A stretch of 28,971 nucleotides of DNA from Bacillota bacterium (GTDB lineage: Bacteria > Bacillota > Clostridia > Acetivibrionales > DSM-1351): positions 1-28,971 of the forward strand of contig JAEWSZ010000006.1 in NCBI GenBank assembly GCA_023397905.1. The letters are read 5' to 3'. The position numbers and the translations under genes were made by a program. The notes under the pieces are model-generated. The model was not told the origin of the DNA, ran no database searches, and saw only the letters and a program-made list of their open reading frames with translations. How positions within the stretch are numbered: position 1 is the first letter of the stretch; each line of letters starts with the position of its first letter. Shown here piece after piece: positions 6,791 to 15,566 of this stretch.

Positions 6791-8260
6791 GTGATTGAGT
6801 TTCAAAACTATTCTTTTCAATATGAGGAAAGTGCGGAATGTACCCTCGAAAACATTAATTTAACCATTGAAACCGGAGAGTTTGTTTTATTGACAGGGCG
6901 CAGCGGATGTGGGAAAACGACCCTGCTGCGCGCCCTAAACGGATTGATTCCCCATTTCTACCCTGGGCAGTCCAACGGGGATCTACGGATAGACGGAAAA
7001 TCACTGCTGGAAATGAAGCCGTCCGAACTGGCGGGAGAAATCGGCACGGTTTTCCAGGACCCCCGTTCTCAGTTTTTCATGACGGATACCACAAGAGAGC
7101 TGGCGTTTGGCTGTGAAAACATGGGCTTTGACAGAGAGGAAACAATACGGCGTGTTGCAAAGGCGGCTACGGAACTTGAACTCCTGTCGTATTTGAACCG
7201 CAGTATCTTTGCTTTGTCCAGCGGTGAGAAGCAGCAGATAGCGATTGGCTCCGTTCATGCGTTGTCACCAAAGTTCTATATTTTTGACGAACCCTCCGCA
7301 AACCTGGACTATGATGCGACGAAGCGGTTGACGGAAATTATGAAAAAGCTAAAAAGCGCAGGCTGTACCATTCTCGTTGTAGAACACCGTTTCTTTTATT
7401 TACGGGACTTAATTGACCATGCGTACTTAATTGAAAACGGACGGGTAACAGGAACCTTTACCCGAGAGGAATTCTGCTCCTTGGACGAAGAAAAACGCAC
7501 AGCATATGGATTACGCACACCCTACCCCGAGCAGGAATCAGGACGTTTATGCCATGAGCCGCATAACAACCATCGAAAAGAATCCTGTCTGGAGGTAAGC
7601 GAGGTTTCTTTGGCTTATAAAAAGGAACCGGATATTGTAAGTAATCTTAGCTTTCAAGCAAACGCAGGAGAAGTTATCGGGATTTTAGGGCATAACGGTG
7701 CTGGGAAAACAACATTGCTGTCTGCTTTGACAGGGATTTTCAAGGAAAATAACGGCACTATTCGCTATAACGGAAAAAAGCTCTCCCCTCATGCCCGCCA
7801 AAATCTTTCCTATTTGGTTATGCAGGATGCGGATTATCAACTGTTCACAAGTAGTGTGGCGGAAGAATTATCACTGGGAACCGGAAATGGATGTGCCCAA
7901 AAAGTAAATGAAACCTTACATGCTCTTGGGTTGTCCGAATATCGGGAGCGCCACCCTGCTTCCCTCTCCGGCGGACAAAAACAGCGGGTTACAATTGGCA
8001 CCGCAATTGTGAAAGGCAGTCCGATTATCTGCTTTGACGAACCTACCAGCGGATTGGATTATGATTCCATGATTCGCGTCAGCACGCTGATAAAATCCTT
8101 GTCCGACGCAGGAATTATCATTTTTGTTGTTTCCCATGATTTTGAGTTTATTGTCCGTACCTGCTCACAAATTCTACAATTGGATAAGGACAAAGCGTTT
8201 AATCACCGTAACCTTACACAGGAAACATTAAGGCAGCTTTCAGAGCAATATTTCAGTTAA
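6791..8260 (+). CDS. ECF transporter double ATPase (two ABC domains in one chain)
   Basis: I chose the GTG at 6791 because GGAGGG (6778-6783) lies seven bases upstream; an ATG at 6776 lies before this site and overlaps the T gene. The 489-residue product carries two complete nucleotide-binding domains. Domain 1 has GRSGCGKTT (about 36-44), signature LSSGEKQQIAIG and Walker B FYIFDEPSANLD. Domain 2 has GHNGAGKTT near residue 300, LSGGQKQRVTIG and IICFDEPTSGLD, with an H-loop VSHDF. Fused ATPases of this kind replace the separate EcfA and EcfA' subunits. All catalytic residues look intact in both halves. It powers the S/T module encoded upstream. Confidence 0.93.
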   Translation: MIEFQNYSFQYEESAECTLENINLTIETGEFVLLTGRSGCGKTTLLRALNGLIPHFYPGQSNGDLRIDGKSLLEMKPSELAGEIGTVFQDPRSQFFMTDTTRELAFGCENMGFDREETIRRVAKAATELELLSYLNRSIFALSSGEKQQIAIGSVHALSPKFYIFDEPSANLDYDATKRLTEIMKKLKSAGCTILVVEHRFFYLRDLIDHAYLIENGRVTGTFTREEFCSLDEEKRTAYGLRTPYPEQESGRLCHEPHNNHRKESCLEVSEVSLAYKKEPDIVSNLSFQANAGEVIGILGHNGAGKTTLLSALTGIFKENNGTIRYNGKKLSPHARQNLSYLVMQDADYQLFTSSVAEELSLGTGNGCAQKVNETLHALGLSEYRERHPASLSGGQKQRVTIGTAIVKGSPIICFDEPTSGLDYDSMIRVSTLIKSLSDAGIIIFVVSHDFEFIVRTCSQILQLDKDKAFNHRNLTQETLRQLSEQYFS

Positions 8261-8277
8261 GAAGGAGGAAACGAAAC

Positions 8278-10032
8278 ATGTTCAACAAGATTTTTGAATA
8301 TGCGGGGCCGCACAAAAAAGGCATCTATGCCGCAACCATTATTCTGTTAATCAGTGTCTTGATGGGTGTTCTACCCTTTGTGCTGGCTTATCAAATCATT
8401 GCGCCACTCGTTGCGGGAAAAAGTATTGACATGGCATACATTTTCCTGCGGATTGTCGGCGTTCTTGCCTGCTTAGTTTTACAGGCTTATCTTTACGGAG
8501 GGGGACTGGATTTATCCCATAAAACCGCCTATAATACGCTGATTCGCCTGCGTATCGCTTTGCAGAAAAAATTTGAAAATCTGCCTATGGGCGTCATTCA
8601 GGACAAAGGCACCGGAACGATAAAAAAGCTGTTTGTGGATGATGTGGACAGTCTGGAGCTTCTGCTTGCCCATTCTTTACCGGAGGGGATCGCCAATCTG
8701 ATGGTGCCTTTCGCCGTTTATGCCTCCATGTTTTGCATCGACTGGAAATTAGCGCTGCTGTCGCTGGCTTCTCTGCCTATCAGCATAATTGCCATGATGA
8801 TTATGTACTCCGTGGGCATGAAGCAGATGGGCGCTTACTATCAGGCGGGGCAGAAAATGAATAATACCATCATCGAATACATCAACGGCATGGAAGTTGT
8901 CAAGGTATTCAACAAGGACGGAGAATCTTATGAGAGGTTCCGAAAGGATGTTTCCGACTACCGTGACTATACGCTGAACTGGTATAAGGCTTGCTGGCCG
9001 TGGATGGCGGTGTACAGCAGTCTGCTGCCCTGTACCATTATCCTGACCCTGCCCTTGGGTGCATGGTTTGTTCTAAGCGGGTTATCCAACTTGTCAGACC
9101 TGATTTTGGTTCTATGCCTCGCTCTGAGCATTGGTATTCCGTTGCTGAAAGCGCTCGGCTTTCTGCCCACCATGCCGCAGCTGAATTATAAAATTTCCGC
9201 GCTGGAGCAGATGCTTGATTCCGAGCCCCTTCGCCAGACATCTGAGGAATTTCATGGAAAGGATCATACCGTCCGGTTTGAGGGTGTAAGCTTTGCATAC
9301 GGGGAACAAACCGTTGTCCATAATGTCAGCCTGACGGCAAAAGCTGGTCAGAAAACGGCGCTTGTGGGTGAATCAGGCTCCGGGAAAAGCACATTGGCAA
9401 AGCTTTTGATCCACTACTACGACCCCGGACAAGGGCGCATTCTGATTGGAGGGCAAAGCATCGATGCAATGAGCTTAAACGCCTTGAACAGTCAAATCTC
9501 CTATGTAGCACAGGATCAATATCTCTTTAATACGTCCCTGCTTGAAAATATCCGTATGGGGAAGCCGGACGCAACAGATGAAGAAGTGCTGGAGGCTGCC
9601 CGCAAGGCGCAATGCACGGAGTTTTTTGACAAGCTGCCGGAGGGTATCCGTTCTATGGCGGGTGACGCCGGCAAGATGCTGTCCGGCGGCCAGCGCCAGC
9701 GTATTTCTCTGGCAAGGGCTATTTTGAAAAATGCGCCGATTGTTGTACTTGATGAGGCAACCGCTTACGCTGACCCAGAGAATGAGGAAAAGATGGAAGC
9801 CGCGATTGCAGAGCTTGTCAGAGGGAAAACACTGTTTGTCATAGCCCATAGACTCCCTGCTATCATGAATGCCGATCAAATCTGCGTCATGGCGCATGGC
9901 TCGCTTGTGGCAGCCGGAAAACACGAAGAACTGCTATCTTCCTGCCATGAGTATCAAAAGCTCTGGAACGCTTCGGTAAACAGCAGACAGTGGAAGTTGG
10001 AAACGGCAAAGGAGGGAAACAGCTATGCTTAA
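8278..10032 (+). CDS. ABC half-transporter, YbtP/IrtA-like (membrane plus ATPase)
   Basis: A 584-residue protein after a strong AAGGAGG site. Residues about 1-310 form the six-helix exporter-type membrane domain (start MFNKIFEYAGPHKKG). The ATPase domain shows GESGSGKST at about 364-372, Q-loop YVAQDQYLF, signature LSGGQRQRI at about 467, Walker B VVLDEATAYADPENE and H-loop IAHRL. The AGDAG stretch before the signature and AYADPENE after Walker B match the YbtP/IrtA side of siderophore-importing heterodimers with exporter fold. The next gene, overlapping by eight bases, encodes the partner. IrtA's extra siderophore-reductase domain is absent. Substrate is inferred from family and operon; a drug exporter cannot be excluded. 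Confidence 0.88.
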   Translation: MFNKIFEYAGPHKKGIYAATIILLISVLMGVLPFVLAYQIIAPLVAGKSIDMAYIFLRIVGVLACLVLQAYLYGGGLDLSHKTAYNTLIRLRIALQKKFENLPMGVIQDKGTGTIKKLFVDDVDSLELLLAHSLPEGIANLMVPFAVYASMFCIDWKLALLSLASLPISIIAMMIMYSVGMKQMGAYYQAGQKMNNTIIEYINGMEVVKVFNKDGESYERFRKDVSDYRDYTLNWYKACWPWMAVYSSLLPCTIILTLPLGAWFVLSGLSNLSDLILVLCLALSIGIPLLKALGFLPTMPQLNYKISALEQMLDSEPLRQTSEEFHGKDHTVRFEGVSFAYGEQTVVHNVSLTAKAGQKTALVGESGSGKSTLAKLLIHYYDPGQGRILIGGQSIDAMSLNALNSQISYVAQDQYLFNTSLLENIRMGKPDATDEEVLEAARKAQCTEFFDKLPEGIRSMAGDAGKMLSGGQRQRISLARAILKNAPIVVLDEATAYADPENEEKMEAAIAELVRGKTLFVIAHRLPAIMNADQICVMAHGSLVAAGKHEELLSSCHEYQKLWNASVNSRQWKLETAKEGNSYA

Positions 10033-11770
10033 ATTACTTCAAAGAATCCTGAAGCTCTCCGGCAAATACAAAAAACGAATACAGGGAGCGGCTGTCTGCG
10101 CTTTCCTTGAATCCATCCTGTCCAAAATGCCAATCTTTTTTGCATTTGCAGTATTGACTGGTTTCTATGAAAATACATTAACCGGAATATTCTGCTTAAA
10201 GGTTGGGCTTGGGCTTGCCGCGGCTGTGATATTGCAGGCCGTGGTTCATTTTCTGAGCGACCGTCTGCAAAGCGGGGCCGGCTACATGATGTTTGCCGAC
10301 CAGCGCATGGCACTTGGCAGTCATCTACGCAAGCTGCCTATGGGTTACTTTACTGCGGGAAACATCGGAAAAATCAGTTCTGTACTTAGTACGGATATGG
10401 TATTTATTGAGGAAGTGGCAATGAGTATCATCGCCAATATGATGAGCTATCTTTCTTCTTCGCTTATTCTTATTGTATTCATGTTTGCCCTGGACTGGAG
10501 GCTTGGACTGACAGCCGCAGTGATTACTATTTTCGCTGCTTTCATTGCAAAGCGCATGAATAAGCTGTCCTTGAAGGAAGCGGCAGAACGTCAGGCGCAA
10601 AGTGAAAATCTGACAGATGCGGTACTTTCCTTTGCGGAAGGCATCGGCATAATCAAAAGCTATAACCTGTTGGGAGAAAAATCACAGGAACTTAATGATA
10701 ACTTCAAAAAGTCCAGAGACAGTTCGGTTGCTTTTGAAAGAAAGATGACCCCGTGGACACGAGGGTTGAATGTCCTCTATGCGTTTGGAATCTCCGCCGT
10801 CTTTGGTTTATCTGTGCTGCTGGAGCAAAGCGGAGCTTTGACACTTCCTTATCTGCTTGGCGTTCTGCTTTTTGTATTCGATCTGTTTGGGCCATTGAAA
10901 GCGCTTTATGGTGAGGCTACCCGGTTAACGGTTATGAATGCTGCCTTAGACCGGATTGAAGCCGTTTTGCAGGAGTCAGAGCTTCCAGATACAGGTATAC
11001 AGCATATTCCCGAACAGGCTGACGGCACGCCTGAAATCTGCTTTGAAGGTGTATCTTTCGCCTATCAGAAAAAGGATACGCTGCATAACATCAGCTTTAC
11101 CATCCCCCGGCATACCATGGCAGCTCTTGTTGGCCCCTCCGGCGGCGGGAAATCCACGATTGCAAATCTCCTCGCCAGACTTTGGGATGTGAAATCAGGT
11201 AAAATAGCCATTCGTGGCACGGATATCCGGAAGGTTCCTCTGGCTGAACTAATGGATAACATCAGCGTAGTATTCCAGCGTGTCTATCTGTTTCAGGACA
11301 CGATATACAACAATATCAGCATGGGAAAACCGGATGCTGTCGGGGAAGAAGTGATGGAAGCAGCAAGGAAAGCCCGTTGCTATGACTTTATTATGGCTCT
11401 GCCGGATGGGTTTCAAACGATGGTCGGAGAGGGCGGAGCAACTCTATCCGGTGGTGAGCGCCAGCGCATTTCTATTGCCCGGTGTATTTTGAAGGATGCA
11501 CCCATTATTATTCTGGATGAGGCAACCGCCAGTGTAGATACGGATAACGAAAGCTATATACAGGAGGCTATTTCAGAGCTGGTAAAAGGAAAAACCTTGC
11601 TGGTTATTGCCCATAGGCTAAACACGATTCGGGAAGCCAATCAAATTTTAGTTATTTCGGACGGACAAATTTGCCAGAAAGGGTCACATGACGAGCTTAT
11701 TAGCCAGTCTGGAATTTATTATAATTTTGTAAAGCTTCGTGAAAATTCTGGACAATTGAGCATTTTATAA
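10025..11770 (+). CDS. ABC half-transporter, YbtQ/IrtB-like partner
   Basis: A 581-residue protein whose ATG at 10025 lies inside the end of the preceding gene, with GGAGGG just upstream, so the two subunits are translationally coupled. The membrane domain occupies about residues 15-300. The ATPase domain has GPSGGGKST near 370, Q-loop VVFQRVYLF, signature LSGGERQRI near 473, Walker B IIILDEATASVDTDNE and H-loop IAHRL. Neither this nor the partner shows a degenerate catalytic glutamate, unlike many heterodimeric drug exporters. Best interpretation is the second half of a heterodimeric importer for a metal-chelate. A broken DtxR-type regulator gene follows 18 bases later. Confidence 0.88.
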   Translation: MLKLLQRILKLSGKYKKRIQGAAVCAFLESILSKMPIFFAFAVLTGFYENTLTGIFCLKVGLGLAAAVILQAVVHFLSDRLQSGAGYMMFADQRMALGSHLRKLPMGYFTAGNIGKISSVLSTDMVFIEEVAMSIIANMMSYLSSSLILIVFMFALDWRLGLTAAVITIFAAFIAKRMNKLSLKEAAERQAQSENLTDAVLSFAEGIGIIKSYNLLGEKSQELNDNFKKSRDSSVAFERKMTPWTRGLNVLYAFGISAVFGLSVLLEQSGALTLPYLLGVLLFVFDLFGPLKALYGEATRLTVMNAALDRIEAVLQESELPDTGIQHIPEQADGTPEICFEGVSFAYQKKDTLHNISFTIPRHTMAALVGPSGGGKSTIANLLARLWDVKSGKIAIRGTDIRKVPLAELMDNISVVFQRVYLFQDTIYNNISMGKPDAVGEEVMEAARKARCYDFIMALPDGFQTMVGEGGATLSGGERQRISIARCILKDAPIIILDEATASVDTDNESYIQEAISELVKGKTLLVIAHRLNTIREANQILVISDGQICQKGSHDELISQSGIYYNFVKLRENSGQLSIL

Positions 11771-11788
11771 GGTGTGGGAGGCGATATC

Positions 11789-12053
11789 TTGACTCTTGGG
11801 AAATCATTGGAATATTATACCTTTCTCAAACTGGGCTTAATGTGGCAAACAAATCTATGAACGCCATACGTTTTTTGAAAAACTGTTGGTTTGATTGGGT
11901 GTTGATGAACAGGTAGCTTCACAAGATGCCTGTCAGATTGAGCATGTTATCAGTCAGGAATCCTATGAAAAAATGCTGGCACATTTTGAATATGATGGCG
12001 AAATAAGAGATCTGCATACAAAACCACTTGGGGGTGCTCCTTTTCCCCTTTAA
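11789..12053 (+). pseudogene. Broken DtxR/MntR-family metal-dependent regulator
   Basis: A TTG start at 11789 follows GGGAGG (11776-11781) with perfect spacing, 18 bases after the ABC gene. The first residues (TLGKSLEYY) resemble the DtxR/MntR N-terminus, but the DNA-binding helix-turn-helix region is missing. After a frame change near 11855, sequence recognisable as the dimerisation/metal-binding region follows: YERHTFFEKLLV, an in-frame TGA, then LGVDEQVASQDACQIEHVIS, which carries the conserved metal-binding pattern (cysteine or related residue, then I-E-H). The frame ends at TAA 12051. Internal deletion, frameshift and nonsense codon make it non-functional. Its place at the end of the operon supports a metal-uptake role for the upstream transporter. 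Confidence 0.72.
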
Positions 12054-12087
12054 CAAAAATTGTCTGGCAAAAACGCGCTTCATTCAT

Positions 12088-12131
12088 TGGCAATTGTAGT
12101 TCTATATTTTATAATATAATTACAATTGTAG
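12088..12131 (+). promoter_or_regulatory. BlaI-type operator pair and promoter of the BlaI/M56 operon
   Basis: TTGGCA (12088-12093), 16 bases and TATAAT (12110-12115) form the promoter. The sequence CAATTGTAG occurs at 12091-12099 and again at 12123-12131, 32 bases apart or three helical turns. The second copy lies in the perfect palindrome TACAATTGTA (12121-12130). One copy overlaps the -35 and the other lies at about +1, as expected for autorepression by the BlaI protein encoded 19 bases downstream. Confidence 0.75.
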
Positions 12132-12149
12132 GTAAAAGGAGTGGATCTA

Positions 12150-12533
12150 ATGAAAGATATTAGCATCTCTATAACTGAATCGGAATGGCAAGTTCTAAAA
12201 GTACTTTGGGAAAAATCCCCTTTGACTTTACCACAAGTCGTTGAGAAACTAGAACATACGGGTTGGAATGTGAATACAATCCAGACATTTTTATCCCGTC
12301 TTGTAAAAAAATCTGCCTTGTCCACAACAAAACAAGGCAAGGGTTTTTTATACAGCCCCATTGTTCAGGAGAGCGATTGCCAGCTTGCACAGACCAAACG
12401 TTTTATTGACCGTGTTTATGATGGTTCTGTGAGCAGTATGGTTATGGGAGTACTTAGCAGCGGAAACCTATCTACGGAAGAATTTGAACGCCTAAAGAAA
12501 CTGGTGGAGGATTATGAAAGGAGCCGGAAATGA
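12150..12533 (+). CDS. BlaI/MecI/CopY-family transcriptional repressor
   Basis: A 127-residue protein. The ATG at 12150 has AGGAG eight bases upstream; a GTG at 12141 overlaps that site and is less likely. The N-terminal winged helix is clear: ISITESEWQVLKVLWEKSP, LTLPQVVEKL, then the recognition region NVNTIQTFLSRLVKKSAL. The C-terminal helices form the dimer domain. Such repressors are cleaved or released when the membrane M56 peptidase senses a signal. The M56 gene overlaps the stop by four bases (ATGA). Operators of the expected type lie in the promoter. The operon continues into an ABC-2 transporter, so cell-envelope or antibiotic-peptide stress is a plausible signal. Confidence 0.93.
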   Translation: MKDISISITESEWQVLKVLWEKSPLTLPQVVEKLEHTGWNVNTIQTFLSRLVKKSALSTTKQGKGFLYSPIVQESDCQLAQTKRFIDRVYDGSVSSMVMGVLSSGNLSTEEFERLKKLVEDYERSRK

Positions 12534-13498
12534 CGTTTGCAAATGCTTTCTATATTATGTTGTTTATGAGCGCCATTAGTGCCTTGGCGTGGCTTCTTCT
12601 ATTGCTAGTACAAAGTGTAGGGCGCGTCAAATTTCCCCACATATTTTTTGTTGCCCTGATGATTTTTTTCATCGTGCCGGTAACGTTGGGAAATGTAAAA
12701 TGGATTGACCCCGACCAAAGCCACATGTATATCCCTCAATTTCTACTATTGGCGAAAATCTGGATTGCAGGAACAGCTTTGCTTCTGCTGGTAATGCTGG
12801 TAAAAACAATGCTGCTGTGGCATACGGTACGCAAATGTATCTCTTGTACAGAGACAAACATACTGGCAATACTGGACGTTTGCGCAAAGCAGGCGGGGAT
12901 CAGGCGCACTCCCGCTGTTTTTATAGGGAAGCTAAATGAACCTGCCTGCGTAGTGTCCTGCCTAACCCCCGCTATTGTTTTATCAGAGGCGGTAATCAGT
13001 GAATTAAATGATGAAGAATTATATATGGTTTTGCTGCATGAATGTACCCATATCAGGCACCTGCACCTATTTCAAAAAAGGTTATTTGACATCTTGTGCC
13101 GTGCACACTGGATGAATCCGTTGGCATGGGTGGCGAGACGGGAATTCTTCCTGTCGTGTGAAATGGATTGTGATACGCATATCGTAAAAAATCTTTCAGG
13201 AGGCTCAGAAGCCAGGTATGTCCACATGTTGGTGCGGCTTATGGGGTTATCCGTCCGAAAACCCAAAAGCTCAACGGACACAGTTGGAATTCTTGCTTTT
13301 ATGGAGATGAAGCAACGGCTTGGCCTGCTGCTACGTCCCGTAACAAAGCTGCATCGCACCATTGCGGCAATGGCTTGCCTGCTTATTCTGTGCGGCACAA
13401 TATGGGGTTCGATTTCACTTTCAAAAGCAGTATTTTACCCCTATCCAGCTTATCAAAATCATGTTGAAAGGAGTGGAAATATCAATGGCGATTATTGA
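12530..13498 (+). CDS. M56-family membrane zinc peptidase (BlaR1/MecR1-like, no sensor domain)
   Basis: A 322-residue protein with ATG overlapping the BlaI stop. Membrane segments lie at about 5-27, 33-53, 70-95 and 275-295. The zinc motif HECTH is at residues 170-174, followed by a downstream glutamate in CEMDCDTHIV, matching peptidase family M56. It probably cuts or triggers loss of the BlaI repressor. The chain ends soon after the last membrane segment and lacks the penicillin-binding sensor domain of true BlaR1, so the signal is probably not a beta-lactam bound to such a domain. The end overlaps the following ABC ATPase fragment by 14 bases. Confidence 0.9.
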   Translation: MTFANAFYIMLFMSAISALAWLLLLLVQSVGRVKFPHIFFVALMIFFIVPVTLGNVKWIDPDQSHMYIPQFLLLAKIWIAGTALLLLVMLVKTMLLWHTVRKCISCTETNILAILDVCAKQAGIRRTPAVFIGKLNEPACVVSCLTPAIVLSEAVISELNDEELYMVLLHECTHIRHLHLFQKRLFDILCRAHWMNPLAWVARREFFLSCEMDCDTHIVKNLSGGSEARYVHMLVRLMGLSVRKPKSSTDTVGILAFMEMKQRLGLLLRPVTKLHRTIAAMACLLILCGTIWGSISLSKAVFYPYPAYQNHVERSGNINGDY

Positions 13499-13745
13499 AG
13501 TTAAGGCTGCTACCAAGAAATACAAAAACAATGTGTTAGGGTTGGACGATGTGACCTTTTCTATAAGCCCTGGCGTGTTTGGATTACTAGGACACAATGG
13601 GGCCGGGAAAACCACTCTTATGCGGATGATTGCAACCATTCTTCGCCCTACTTCCGGCAGTATCATGATTATGGGGCATGACACGCAGAAAGATGGAGAC
13701 GCTGTCCGTGGACACATCGGCTATCTGCCCCTCTGTTTGGATTGA
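13485..13745 (+). pseudogene. ABC transporter ATPase, truncated by internal deletion
   Basis: Translation starts at ATG 13485 after AAAGGAG and gives a normal N-terminal ABC ATPase: IIEVKAATKKYKN, GHNGAGKTT (Walker A, about residues 41-49), and GHIGYLP just where the Q-loop region should begin. After GYLP the frame runs only LCLD and stops. The Q-loop, signature, Walker B and H-loop are all missing, and sequence of the next gene, a permease, begins at the same point in another frame. The simplest reading is a deletion removing the ATPase C-terminus and the permease N-terminus. The remaining 86 residues cannot form a working ATPase. Confidence 0.85.
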
Positions 13746-14287
13746 TGTTTTTACTGGCAGACAGGATAAGAGGAGACAGAAAGAAAGGCACGATGGAGCT
13801 TTTCATGGCAAGCCCTTTGCGTAAAGCCCAATATATATGGGGGAAGCTCCTGGGGAACTACGCCGCACTCCTTTTGGTAATGGCCGCATATCTTGGGATT
13901 CATGCGGTGGCACAGTATTTCTACACCCCAGGCCATTTCACCTTATTGCCGTATGTCGTCGGGCTTTTTGCCATGTGTGTACCCGCTTGCTTCTTTGTTT
14001 CCGCATGTTCAGTAGCGCTGCCCGTGGTAATGGATATTCGCTTATTTTATGTAATGTTTTCCGTCTATTTCCTCATGAATTCTGACTTCATCTATACCGA
14101 AAACAGCATTCTTCGCTCTTTGTATCTGTTTCAGAGTAATATGCTGAAACTCGTTTATACCTATAAGAGCTTTGAAATCATCATGATCCAGAAACTGCTG
14201 TGGAATCTTGCTTTCCTGCTCTGCGTCGGTCTTGCTTCCATGCTGCTGCTGCAAGGAAACAGGCGTTATTGGAGGGAGACGGCATGA
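13721..14287 (+). pseudogene. ABC-2 type permease missing its N-terminus
   Basis: From the deletion joint at about 13724-13732 a second frame reads SAPLFGLMFLLADRIRGDRKK, the typical cytoplasmic loop of an ABC-2 permease, followed by four or five membrane segments up to the stop at 14285-14287. The first one or two membrane segments expected before this loop are missing. An ATG at 13745 could start a shortened product, but no ribosome binding site is present. Before the deletion this gene would have formed the membrane subunit for the ATPase fragment upstream. The stop overlaps the next permease start in an ATGA. Confidence 0.75.
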
Positions 14288-14930
14288 AAGAGATGGTTTC
14301 CTACGAACGTAAAATAGCCGGAAATAATATTCTTTGGATAATTCCATTGGTTTTGACGGTCTTTCTTTTGGTGGCAGGTAACGGTGGGGAGCTTATCAAT
14401 TGGGGCGCTTTTGGCTTTGAAGTTCTGATACCGTTTTTTACGACCGTCATGGTATGCGAATGGGTTAGAACTTTATCCGACCCTTTGATTGAGGTACTCA
14501 TTGTTCATACCAAATCACTGTTTAGGTGGATAGCAATCAGGTTTCTCGTTATGTTCGGCCTGACCGGCATATTTTGCATTGCTTGTATGGCAATATGGAG
14601 CATTATCATCCCGGACGCATCCATCGGTGAGTATCTTATCATTTACTTAGGTACAGCGTTTTTCCTATCGTCATTGGGAGTATTGGCTTCATTTTTAAGC
14701 CGACAGTCCCATATGACGACTGCCATATGCGGGACTATATGGTTCCTAAGCCTGTTGTTCCGCTCTGCTTTTATGGAAAATCTAATTAGAATTCTATCTA
14801 TCCTTTTGTGCGGTTTGCTGCCCCTGAAAGCCCATCTTGGATTGCCAGCAAAGGAGTTCTTTTTCTGCTTGGAATTTTGATGTGGGCCATTGTTTACTTT
14901 ATCTGCCGGCAACGGAGGCTGGACATATGA
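14284..14930 (+). pseudogene. Second ABC-2 permease subunit with C-terminal frameshift
   Basis: ATG at 14284 overlaps the previous stop and has GGAGGG upstream. The product has six hydrophobic segments, with an early VSYERKIAGNNILWI and several later ones, as in ABC-2 permeases of BlaI/M56-linked transporters. In the starting frame translation stops at 14880 after a non-membrane tail (GLPAKEFFFCLEF). In the next frame from about 14836 the sequence instead gives WIASKGVLFLLGILMWAIVY and FICRQRRLDI, a convincing final membrane segment that ends at TGA 14928-14930. A single-base change near 14825-14840 explains this. It could be a real mutation or a sequencing error. Confidence 0.65.
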
Positions 14931-15082
14931 ATACGGTCTTATCGGCGATAGCATTGCAGTGGACACATCCCAAATCAACGATTCGCACGGCTTCTGTCCG
15001 CAGTAATGCAACACAAAAGGAATTTGCTGACCGACTGACTACATGCTTTACGGAATCGGCTTGGTATATTGATTTACAATAA
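14919..15082 (+). pseudogene. Second copy of the 'TSQIND' remnant
   Basis: Starting at GGACATATGAATACG the sequence closely follows 1751-1880. One frame gives TYEYGLIGDSIAVDTSQIND and then SHGFCPQ before a stop, matching TYEYDIISGSIVANTSQIND at 1755-1815. The next frame gives ATQKEFADRLTTCF and ends at 15080-15082, matching TDKQEFVKALLDG in the first copy. Both copies are frame-broken at about the same place. The parent family is unknown to me. Confidence 0.5.
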
Positions 15083-15292
15083 TCGTTAAATTCATATGCG
15101 TAAATAAGTGATTCTACTTTTCGTAGGTTGTATGTGCCAAAGGTATCAGCTTTCAGCTTATAGACAAAAATGCAGACTATGCAAAACCGAGGTACTGATT
15201 ACGGAAATTCTCTATAACTCCAGTCCCAAGGGGATTCAAGGTTGAGGTCTTGAGTCGCCTCGGACTATTTGGGGAGACAACCACCGGCATAG

Positions 15293-15439
15293 AGTCAGGT
15301 AGCACGCTGTCAATCCATTTCGGTAACGGATATATGCTTTATGACAGGGTTTGAAAATACAACGCATTTTTCCAGAGCATTTAAAGAGCGTTATGGGAGT
15401 TCACCGGTTTCATACAAAAAGCGACTTAGTTCTATATAG
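15293..15439 (+). pseudogene. C-terminal remnant of an AraC-family regulator
   Basis: The frame opens after a TAG at 15290 and reads SISVTDICFMTGFENTTHF, then SRAFKERYGSSPVSYKKRL, stopping at 15437-15439. This is the last helix-turn-helix and C-terminal signature of an AraC/XylS protein. Everything upstream, including the first helix-turn-helix and ligand domain, is gone. The 15083-15292 stretch before it shows only short broken frames. It marks a third AraC gene once present in this cluster. Confidence 0.8.
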
Positions 15440-15566
15440 CATAAGGATTATACACAGAGCAAGAAACTTTATATTTTACCTGGACTAAATTCTTGTAAAA
15501 TGGTATTTATAGATGCATAGTTGTTATATTTTTTTAGGGATTCGGAGAATTCAGGAGGATAGCTAG

